From positions 1 through 5,891 of the forward strand of contig JAHHUJ010000138.1 of assembly GCA_020024075.1 (NCBI GenBank): a stretch of DNA of 5,891 nt, in the 5' to 3' direction. The notes beneath the pieces were generated by a model. The model had not been told where the DNA came from. It did not search any database and saw only the letters and a program-made list of their open reading frames with translations. Positions 1-5,584 of the stretch are shown piece by piece. The DNA is from Psychrobacter sp. GTDB taxonomy: Bacteria; Pseudomonadota; Gammaproteobacteria; Pseudomonadales; Moraxellaceae. Made by a program: the position numbers and the translations under genes. Position 1 is the first letter of the stretch. Every line of letters begins with the position of its first letter.

Positions 1-367
1 GTCTGATATACTGCATGATTATGAACATTTTTTAAAAGTTCACACGAAAATATCACAGTAGATTATCGGTACTACACAAAGTGAAGCGAAGCATAGAGCA
101 CTCAGGCGTGTCCTCAATTCATCAGGTAATCACCCCAAAAAATTACAGCATGCTAAAGTCAACCAATCTGGTGAATTAGACTCTCGAACTGGCATATCAG
201 ATAACCGTGCTTTCCCAGAGTCAGATAAGCTAACCGTATTAGACGTAGCTTGGGAACATCAATTAAACCCAAAAACTACCATTTCTAGCCGTGCTTGGGT
301 TTCTGACTCTGATATCCATTCGACCGATGTTGGTGGTGGTATTGGTGTTGAGTTTGCTAATTTTTAA
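1..367 (+). pseudogene. 3' remnant of an outer-membrane beta-barrel (porin-like) gene, runs off left edge
   Basis: Read in the frame that ends at the TAA at 365-367, the last ~45 codons (from about 230) alternate polar and hydrophobic residues and end in ...GGGIGVEFANF. A C-terminal Phe closing an amphipathic strand is the usual signature of Gram-negative outer-membrane barrels, and the preceding stretch with LNPKTTISSRAW resembles the penultimate strand of general porins. The same frame has a TAG at 59-61 and no ATG, GTG or TTG between that stop and the barrel end. Frame 1 at about 28-84 encodes a strand-like stretch containing ENITVDYRYYTK before its own stop, just after a T6/A4 homopolymer run at 30-39. 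The simplest reading is a porin gene decayed by frameshifts. Family assignment is tentative, because only the last two strands are recognisable. A sequencing error in the homopolymer would explain part, but not all, of the damage. Confidence 0.42.
127..143 (+). repeat. 17-base dispersed repeat, copy 1
   Basis: The 17 bases taatcaccccaaaaaat occur here and again at 5427-5443. Extending leftwards in the same register (119-143 versus 5419-5443) gives 22 matches in 25. Here it lies inside the decayed porin remnant. Its nature is unknown; it is too short to call a mobile element. Confidence 0.5.
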
Positions 368-392
368 TAGTTAACCTAACCAATATATTACA

Positions 393-425
393 AAAAGCTC
401 TAAACCATTGAAGTTTAGAGCTTTT
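393..425 (+). terminator. Rho-independent, probably bidirectional terminator
   Basis: A perfect 13-base inverted repeat (aaaagctctaaac at 393-405, complement at 413-425) encloses a 7-base loop. A T4 run closes the right arm and an A5 run precedes and enters the left arm, so it can end transcripts arriving from either side. It lies 25 bases after the porin remnant's stop codon and 44 bases beyond the nhaC stop on the other strand. Confidence 0.88.
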
Positions 426-469
426 ATTTATGTAATTACCATGCCACCTATCGGAATACTAAATTCTAC

Positions 470-1870
470 CTAAGCTTTATCATCCAACCGACTAATAGTA
501 ACCCCACTAAAGCCAAACAATATCGTTAGTAGCAACGACAAATAACAGAAGAAAGCATACGGTAAATACTCTAATACCGGAACTTCCAAAGCTTGGCTAA
601 TAAACACCCCACACACACTCCACGGCACCAATGGGTTAATAACCGTACCTGCATCTTCAATGGTGCGTGATAAGTTCTTCGGGTGTAGTTGCAGACGCTC
701 GAAGGTTGGGCGAAATGCAGTACCTGATAGCAAGATACTTAAATACTGCTCACCAATAAGCACGTTAATACTAAGTGCAGACATAGCAGCAGCGAAGATA
801 GCTTGACCTGCCGTGGTCAACTTATCCCGCATACCTTCCAATAACGCTGGTAAAATGCCCAAAGTTTTTAATAATCCGCCCAAACTTAACGCCAATATCA
901 CGATGGTTTGGGTAAAGAACATACTTTGCATACCACCACGGGTTAACATACCACCCACTTCACCCAGATCTAAATTCTCAGCAGGGCTATATCCGGCAAA
1001 GAAGTAACCACCCAGCTGTGCAATACTGGGCGAGCTATGCATATAAGTAATGATTAACGCACTGATAATGGTACAAATAATGGTATAAATGGCATTCACT
1101 CGCAGTAAAGCCAATATGATTAATACCACAAACGGTAGTACCGCATAGCTGTGTACCAAGCCACTCTCGATCAGCTGCCCTTGCAGTACCGTCACTTGGT
1201 ATAAATTCCCAGCATGGGTCTGACCAGACAACATCCAAAATAGCAGCACACTGATAGCCCAGGCCGGCACCGTGGTATACATCATATTGCGTAAGTGCTC
1301 AAACAGGTCAATACCTACGACCGAAGATGCAATAGTTCCCGTATCTGATAACGGCGACATTTTATCACCAAAGAATGCCCCAGAGACCACCGCCCCTGCC
1401 GCAATAGCCACATTGGCATCGAAGGCATTGCTCATCCCGATGAACGCCACACCGAGAGTAGCCACCGTGGTCAAGCTACTGCCCAAGGCAATGCCTATAA
1501 TAGAGGTGAGCACAAAAGCAGAGATATAATAAAATCTTGGTGATATCAGCTCAAACCCAAAGTACATCAAAGTAGGAATGGCGCCCGACATCATTAACGC
1601 CGCAACCATCAAGCCAATAAAGAAAAACAGATAAATAGCGCCAATGCCACTGACCACTCCAGCCGCCATCTCAGACTGCATATGATCAAAGCTCAATCCT
1701 CGCAGCAGGCCCATTAACAGCAAAAAGCAAATCGCCAATATTAAAGATAAGTGCGGAACCCAACCGAAGCTGATCATGGTCACGCCCATAATCAATAGCA
1801 CGATGCCAGCCATCAAAAAGGCCAGTTTGGGATCAAGTTGTGAGTAGTAAGTGGGAGAATTAGTCGACAT
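470..1870 (-). CDS. nhaC: Na+/H+ antiporter, NhaC family
   Basis: This 466-residue inner-membrane protein has about 11-12 hydrophobic segments and exchanges external protons for internal Na+, keeping sodium low and pH stable. NhaC-family signatures are visible: GDKMSPLSDTG at residues 168-178, after the glycine-rich helix GAVVSGAFF, and the second-repeat motif RTIEDAGTVINPLVPWSVCG at 402-421. The acidic residues in these motifs are the expected ion-handling positions. Length matches the usual 450-480 residues. The ATG at 1870-1868 is preceded on its strand by GGAAG four bases upstream, a close but plausible ribosome site. The stop is TAG. It is transcribed alone, divergent from tyrB, and ends facing the terminator at 393-425. 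An occasional alternative for this superfamily is malate-lactate/Na+ antiport (MleN type), so the exact substrates are less certain than the family. Confidence 0.92.
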   Translation of the reverse strand: MSTNSPTYYSQLDPKLAFLMAGIVLLIMGVTMISFGWVPHLSLILAICFLLLMGLLRGLSFDHMQSEMAAGVVSGIGAIYLFFFIGLMVAALMMSGAIPTLMYFGFELISPRFYYISAFVLTSIIGIALGSSLTTVATLGVAFIGMSNAFDANVAIAAGAVVSGAFFGDKMSPLSDTGTIASSVVGIDLFEHLRNMMYTTVPAWAISVLLFWMLSGQTHAGNLYQVTVLQGQLIESGLVHSYAVLPFVVLIILALLRVNAIYTIICTIISALIITYMHSSPSIAQLGGYFFAGYSPAENLDLGEVGGMLTRGGMQSMFFTQTIVILALSLGGLLKTLGILPALLEGMRDKLTTAGQAIFAAAMSALSINVLIGEQYLSILLSGTAFRPTFERLQLHPKNLSRTIEDAGTVINPLVPWSVCGVFISQALEVPVLEYLPYAFFCYLSLLLTILFGFSGVTISRLDDKA

Positions 1871-2059
1871 AGGTCTTCCATTGTTTTTGATCAGGACAAA
1901 TAATCAGACCATAATAACAATTTTTTAACAATTTAGATAAACTTTAACCTTGAAAGCTATTAAAACGTTGATTTGTCCTAAAATCTAGCATTGAGTTCAC
2001 CGTAAATCTAGTTTATTCTAAAGGTCTGCTTGACCCATCCCCTTGTTTAAGGAAAAAAA
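1871..2059. promoter_or_regulatory. Divergent nhaC-tyrB intergenic control region
   Basis: These 189 AT-rich bases must hold promoters for both flanking genes. Two direct copies of taacaattt lie at 1915-1923 and 1926-1934, 11 bases apart centre to centre, so both present the same face of the helix. A separated inverted pair, aggacaaat at 1893-1901 and atttgtcct at 1971-1979, flanks them. No convincing -35/-10 pair for nhaC could be picked by eye. The regulator, if any, is unknown. Confidence 0.4.
1991..2019 (+). promoter_or_regulatory. Candidate sigma-70 promoter for tyrB
   Basis: TTGAGT at 1991-1996 and TATTCT at 2014-2019 are separated by exactly 17 bases, each matching 4 of 6 consensus positions. 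Transcription would begin near 2026, giving a leader of about 34 bases that carries the tyrB ribosome site AAGGA at 2049-2053, six bases before the ATG. Hexamer matches are modest, so this is a candidate only. Confidence 0.35.
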
Positions 2060-3256
2060 ATGTTTGAACGTGTCGAATTCTATGCTGGTGACCCAATTTT
2101 AGGCCTAATGGTTGAATTTGCTAATGACAGCAATCCTAATAAAGTAAACCTAGGCGTTGGCGTTTATTATGATGAAGATGGCGTATTGCCGGTACTTGAG
2201 TGTGTGAAGACCGCCGAACAGCGCATCGCAAACCCTATCTCTGCCCGCCCCTATCTGCCTATGGAAGGTCTGCCAGGACATCGTAAAGGCTGTCAGAACC
2301 TACTATTTGGTAAAGATGCCCCTGTATTGCAACAAAACCGTGTCGCGACTGTGGCGACCATTGGTGGCTCTGGTGCGCTAAAAGTTGGTGCTGACTTTAT
2401 TCATACTTGGTTCCCAGAATCAAAATGCTATGTGAGTGATCCAACGTGGGGCAACCATATCTCTATCTTTGAAGGCAGCGGCGTAGAAGTGGGTAAATAC
2501 CCTTACTATGACAAAGCCACAGGTACTGTGAAATTTGAAGAGCTTATCGCCTTCTTCAATACTCTAAACAAAAACGACGTGGTGCTATTACACCCTTGCT
2601 GCCATAACCCAACTGGAGTGGATCTAACGCAAGCCCAGTGGGATGAGCTATTGCAAGTGGTTCAACAGCGTGAGCTAATTCCATTCATGGACATCGCTTA
2701 TCAAGGCTTTGGTACAGACATGGACAACGATGCTTACGCCATTCGTAAAGCAGTTGAGATGGGTCTGCCTTTATTTGTCAGTAACTCATTTTCAAAAAAC
2801 CTATCGCTTTATGGTGAACGTGTTGGTGGCCTATCTGTGGTTTGCCCAAATGAGGAAGAAGCCGCTCGCGTCTTTGGTCAGCTTAAATTCACCGTACGCC
2901 GTATCTACTCAAGCCCACCATCACATGGCGGCCACATCGTAGACATCGTTATGAATGATGATGAGCTTTATGAACAGTGGGTTGGCGAAGTTTATGCTAT
3001 GCGTGATCGTATCAAAGCCATGCGCTTGAAGCTTAAGTCAGTGCTAGAAGCCAAAGTACCAGGTCGTAACTTTGATTACTTAACCACTCAAAACGGTATG
3101 TTTAGCTTCACAGGTCTAACCCCTGAGCAAGTAGAACGCCTAAAAGCTGAGTTCGGTATCTACATGGTGTCAAACTCTCGTATGTGTGTAGCGGGCCTAA
3201 ATAGCAGCAACATCGACTATATAGCCAATGCTATGGCGGAAGTTTTGAAAGACTAA
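2060..3256 (+). CDS. tyrB: Aromatic-amino-acid / aspartate aminotransferase (PLP, class I)
   Basis: This 398-residue cytosolic enzyme transfers the amino group between glutamate and aromatic 2-oxo acids (last step of Phe and Tyr synthesis) and also oxaloacetate. Key residues fall at the positions expected for the E. coli AspC/TyrB fold: Trp130, Asn183 in CCHNPTG, Asp211 and Tyr214 in DIAYQGFG, the PLP Schiff-base Lys246 in NSFSKN, Arg254, the side-chain carboxylate Arg280 (VRR), and the alpha-carboxylate Arg374 in SRMCVAGL. Blocks such as YAGDPIL near the N-terminus, YLPMEG, GGSGALKVGADF, VSDPTW and NFDY...GMFS match remembered E. coli TyrB better than AspC, hence the symbol; AspC-like activity is still likely. 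The ATG at 2060 has a good AAGGA ribosome site at six-base spacing. It appears to be a single-gene unit with its own promoter candidate and terminator. Confidence 0.94.
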   Translation: MFERVEFYAGDPILGLMVEFANDSNPNKVNLGVGVYYDEDGVLPVLECVKTAEQRIANPISARPYLPMEGLPGHRKGCQNLLFGKDAPVLQQNRVATVATIGGSGALKVGADFIHTWFPESKCYVSDPTWGNHISIFEGSGVEVGKYPYYDKATGTVKFEELIAFFNTLNKNDVVLLHPCCHNPTGVDLTQAQWDELLQVVQQRELIPFMDIAYQGFGTDMDNDAYAIRKAVEMGLPLFVSNSFSKNLSLYGERVGGLSVVCPNEEEAARVFGQLKFTVRRIYSSPPSHGGHIVDIVMNDDELYEQWVGEVYAMRDRIKAMRLKLKSVLEAKVPGRNFDYLTTQNGMFSFTGLTPEQVERLKAEFGIYMVSNSRMCVAGLNSSNIDYIANAMAEVLKD

Positions 3257-3285
3257 TTGCTAATCTATTTTAGGTTTTATTAGCG

Positions 3286-3312
3286 AAAAGCTGGGCTCTT
3301 GCTCAGCTTTTT
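3286..3312 (+). terminator. Rho-independent terminator after tyrB
   Basis: An 11-base stem (aaaagctgggc at 3286-3296 with gctcagctttt at 3301-3311, one G-T pair) closes on the four-base loop tctt and runs into a T5 tract ending at 3312. It begins 29 bases after the tyrB stop and separates tyrB from modA. Confidence 0.88.
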
Positions 3313-3431
3313 GTTTATTAGGTTATTTATAGGGTTAATCTGACTTAATACCGCCAATCCGATAGCTACCTACCCCAAAGGCTTATTCCCTAACCCTAAG
3401 ATTTCAGACAGAATATAGACTTACCTTACTT

Positions 3432-3463
3432 TTTATTAATGTATCAATTTATTAATGTATCAA
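3432..3463 (+). repeat. Perfect 16-base tandem duplication ahead of modA
   Basis: tttattaatgtatcaa occurs twice head to tail (3432-3447 and 3448-3463). Each copy contains an ATG. The one in the second copy (3455) is in frame with modA, while the one in the first (3439) is out of frame and hits TAG at 3466-3468. The array ends 12 bases before the preferred modA start. Confidence 0.9.
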
Positions 3464-3465
3464 TG

Positions 3466-3470
3466 TAGGT
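3466..3470 (+). promoter_or_regulatory. Ribosome binding site deciding the modA start
   Basis: TAGGT lies five bases before the ATG at 3476 and is the only Shine-Dalgarno-like sequence in the leader. The upstream in-frame ATG at 3455 is preceded only by the AT-rich repeat, so 3476 is preferred. Confidence 0.55.
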
Positions 3471-3475
3471 TACCC

Positions 3476-4399
3476 ATGACCCCTTATCTAAAGATTATCG
3501 CGAGCCTGCCTGCCTTACTAGTATTAGCCAGTTGCTCAGGTAGCAATAACACCGAAAATACGGACACTACACCACAGACTACGGCCAATGAAAGTAAAGC
3601 TGAATCAGCTCAAGTGCTACGTATCGCCGCCGCGGCTAACTTAGCTGGGGTATTACCAGCCGTGATTGAAGCATACCAAACTGAGGACGGTCAAAATAAG
3701 AGCGATCAAAATACCGACAGTCATGATACCAATAGCTCAAAACCAAAAATTGAAGTCACTTACGCCTCATCGGGCAAACTATTTGCCCAAATCAACTCCG
3801 GGGCTCCCTATGATCTGTTTTTATCCGCTGATCAAGACTTCCCTGCCAAATATGCTCAGCAGCAAGCCACTGCTAAAGCTGAACTACCAGCACCTTTTAC
3901 CTATGCCCGAGGTCAATTGGCCCTATATAGTAGCCACCAAGATATCAGCTCAATCAAAGCTTTAGACAAAGCTGGTCTGCAACAGCTGTTTATAACCCAG
4001 CCTACCGAGAACAACACCGCTATCAAGATCACCTTGGCCAACCCAGAGCTGGCGCCTTATGGGGCATCTGCCAAAGCTTTTTTGCAGCAGCAAGGTATTT
4101 ATGATGAGTTAAATGATAATAAAAAATTAATCCAAGCCGAAAACATCGGCCAAGCTTTTCAATATACGCATACCGCCACCACCGACTATGGTTTTGTGGC
4201 TTTATCGCAATTAATCAGTGCCGAAGTTGAACCATCAAAATACTTAATCTTACAACCTGATAGCTACCCCGCCATATTACAAGATGGCATCGTGGTCAGT
4301 GACAGCTCTGTAGCCACAGACTTTAGCCATTATCTGCAGTCTGCTCCGGCGCAACAGCTATTTGCTGATGCTGGGTATTTGCCAGTGACGACTCCCTAG
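3476..4399 (+). CDS. modA: Molybdate ABC transporter substrate-binding lipoprotein
   Basis: From the ATG at 3476 (307 residues) the protein opens with a short lipoprotein signal, with Lys6, a hydrophobic core and the lipobox LASC with Cys20. A T/N/D/S/E-rich tether follows to about residue 46, then a periplasmic binding fold. It should capture molybdate (or tungstate) for ModB. Oxyanion-pocket segments are recognisable: RIAAAANL with Asn55, YASSGK with Ser98-Ser99, then NSGAPYDLFLSADQ, the APYGAS loop with Tyr195, the AENIGQAFQ segment, and YGFVALSQL. This pattern resembles the Azotobacter ModA2 branch (ATNF..., SSG, APYGA, ENI.QAYQF) rather than E. coli ModA with its AAASL. Residues about 68-89 form a polar, Asp/Asn/Ser-rich insertion between the first helix and second strand. 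A start at 3455 would add seven residues, giving 314. The next gene, modB, is 225 bases away. Confidence 0.92.
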   Translation: MTPYLKIIASLPALLVLASCSGSNNTENTDTTPQTTANESKAESAQVLRIAAAANLAGVLPAVIEAYQTEDGQNKSDQNTDSHDTNSSKPKIEVTYASSGKLFAQINSGAPYDLFLSADQDFPAKYAQQQATAKAELPAPFTYARGQLALYSSHQDISSIKALDKAGLQQLFITQPTENNTAIKITLANPELAPYGASAKAFLQQQGIYDELNDNKKLIQAENIGQAFQYTHTATTDYGFVALSQLISAEVEPSKYLILQPDSYPAILQDGIVVSDSSVATDFSHYLQSAPAQQLFADAGYLPVTTP

Positions 4400-4466
4400 C
4401 TGTGGCTTTGAGTTGACTGTAAGTGCTAATGACCGTTGAAGTGTCAGATAAAGTCTAGGTAAAGCG

Positions 4467-4475
4467 TGATAATAT
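4467..4475 (+). promoter_or_regulatory. Candidate extended -10 promoter element for modB
   Basis: TGATAATAT at 4467-4475 fits the extended -10 pattern TGN followed by a -10-like hexamer (TAATAT, 4 of 6). No good -35 box lies 17 bases upstream. A start near 4482 would place both tandem arrays in a ~140-base modB leader. This is speculative. Confidence 0.22.
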
Positions 4476-4485
4476 TGCTATGCTT

Positions 4486-4511
4486 GAAGCTTAGTAAAGA
4501 AGCTTAGTAAA
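4486..4511 (+). repeat. Perfect 13-base tandem duplication
   Basis: gaagcttagtaaa is repeated exactly, head to tail, at 4486-4498 and 4499-4511, inside the modA-modB gap. Confidence 0.9.
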
Positions 4512-4552
4512 TAGGATTAGCTTCTATCGCTTCCTGTTATCTATTGCATTCT

Positions 4553-4603
4553 ATCGCCTATTATTATTTATCGCCTATTGTTATTTATTACCTATTGTTA
4601 TTA
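4553..4603 (+). repeat. 17-base tandem array, three units
   Basis: Three units of 17 bases follow one another: 4553-4569 (atcgcctattattattt), 4570-4586 (one difference) and 4587-4603 (three differences from the second unit). A degenerate fourth copy, 13 of 17 matching, lies at 4526-4542, ten bases upstream. The array ends 21 bases before the modB start codon. Confidence 0.88.
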
Positions 4604-4624
4604 GCCCTTTGGTATTGACCCTCT

Positions 4625-5356
4625 ATGTCACTTCTTACTCCACACTTGTCTGACATGTTGCTGCCACTGTGGCTAAGTATCAAGCTGGCCTCTATTACCA
4701 CTTTGTGCCTGCTGTTATTTGCCACGCCTGTGGCTTATTGGTTGGCCAAACCCTCCTCTAGCACTCTGATTGCCCGGCTGAAAATCATGCTCCTGGGGGT
4801 CATTGCGATGCCCTTGGTATTGCCGCCAACGGTACTAGGCTTCTATCTGCTGTTACTGCTTAGTCCCAACTTTGCCCTTGGTCAATGGCTCATGGCACAT
4901 AATATCGGCGCTTTGGCTTTTACTTTTGAGGGCTTAGTGTTAGGCTCAATTATTTATTCCCTGCCATTTTATGTACAGCCGGTGTATGCTCAGTTTTTGC
5001 GTATTCCAAAAAGCGTCAGCGATATGGCACTGCTGCTTGAACCCAGCCGATTGCGCCGCTTTACTGCCGTATCCTTACCGCAAGCCAAAACCGGAATTAT
5101 CTTAGGCAGCCTGATTAGCTTTGCCCATACCATTGGCGAGTTTGGGGTGGTATTGATGATTGGTGGCAGTATCGCTGGAGAAACCAAGGTCATCTCGATT
5201 GCCATTTATGAGCAAGTCGAAGCACTGAATTACGAAATGGCACACACCATGTCGCTACTATTGGTATTACTGGGTATTGTGTTGGTAGGGCTTATTGCCA
5301 GTATCAATCGTCAGGTTAATGAAGGCTTTGCTTTGAAGCCTAGACCTAAAAGATAG
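4625..5356 (+). CDS. modB: Molybdate ABC transporter permease
   Basis: This 243-residue inner-membrane protein has about five hydrophobic segments (near residues 12-40, 55-80, 100-122, 155-178 and 207-226). It should form the homodimeric channel through which molybdate released by ModA passes, powered by a ModC ATPase. Family marks are MPLVLPPTVLGFYLL at 62-76, and the cytoplasmic coupling (EAA) loop at about 133-154 followed by FAHTIGEFG at 166-174, a block typical of ModB. The EAA loop reads DMALLLEPSRLRRF...SLP: the normally conserved Gly is Glu139 and the second position of EAA is Met. Length is slightly above the 229 residues of E. coli ModB. The ATG at 4625 lacks a clear Shine-Dalgarno sequence. 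Another in-frame ATG at residue 11 is no better placed, so the first is kept. modC does not follow. Confidence 0.92.
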   Translation: MSLLTPHLSDMLLPLWLSIKLASITTLCLLLFATPVAYWLAKPSSSTLIARLKIMLLGVIAMPLVLPPTVLGFYLLLLLSPNFALGQWLMAHNIGALAFTFEGLVLGSIIYSLPFYVQPVYAQFLRIPKSVSDMALLLEPSRLRRFTAVSLPQAKTGIILGSLISFAHTIGEFGVVLMIGGSIAGETKVISIAIYEQVEALNYEMAHTMSLLLVLLGIVLVGLIASINRQVNEGFALKPRPKR

Positions 5357-5426
5357 CTTGTTTTGTTTTGCTACAAAAGACTTAGCTCTAAAAGCAGTTA
5401 GCCTATAACCCCTTATCCTCATACGA

Positions 5427-5443
5427 TAATCACCCCAAAAAAT
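5427..5443 (+). repeat. 17-base dispersed repeat, copy 2
   Basis: This is an exact second copy of taatcaccccaaaaaat, also present at 127-143, in the same orientation. It sits between the modB stop and the terminator at 5458-5477, in non-coding DNA. Confidence 0.5.
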
Positions 5444-5457
5444 AATAACCCATAAAA

Positions 5458-5477
5458 AATCCAGCCGAAGCTGGATT
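5458..5477 (-). terminator. Rho-independent terminator for moaE (UUCG loop)
   Basis: Read on the minus strand, aatccagc pairs with gctggatt around the loop TTCG, with C and G closing it, which makes the extra-stable C(UUCG)G tetraloop. It is followed by T6. It lies 107 bases past the moaE stop. On the plus strand the same stem is followed only by ATTATTATT, so it would stop modB transcripts less efficiently. Confidence 0.85.
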
Positions 5478-5584
5478 ATTATTAATTATGAACGTTAAGA
5501 GTAACAGTAACTTTGCGACTTAACCTTGGTTATTCAGCTTTTGTTATTTAGGTTGTTTAGTCGTTGCTATTGAGGAAAAAGCAT

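Larger units (their letters stand above)
4400..4624 (+). other. Long modA-modB spacer with tandem arrays
   Basis: This 225-base non-coding gap lies between two genes that normally abut or overlap in mod operons. No open frame with a start is convincing and no clear terminator hairpin was found, so read-through from modA is possible. The right two thirds are occupied by the two tandem arrays listed separately, and a candidate modB promoter lies just to their left. Confidence 0.6.

Noticed and set aside
813..1529. Short open frames inside nhaC on the plus strand and in another minus frame (813-1007, 1035-1238, 1272-1529)
   Set aside because: They lie wholly inside the well-supported nhaC gene, have no recognisable protein features and read as shadows of its codon pattern.
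3313..3475. ModE-type operator upstream of modA
   Set aside because: No match to the ATCGCTATATA / TATATAACGAT type palindrome was found ahead of modA or modB, and no Moco-riboswitch-like structure could be made out by eye.
3666..3965. 99-codon plus-strand frame inside modA
   Set aside because: Lysine/isoleucine/proline-rich shadow of modA with no family likeness. The modA frame has the lipobox and all the oxyanion-pocket segments.
4553..4603. Possible CRISPR or iteron array
   Set aside because: The 17-base units are directly adjacent with no spacers, which excludes CRISPR. No replication initiator gene or DnaA-box cluster was noticed, so an iteron origin is unsupported.
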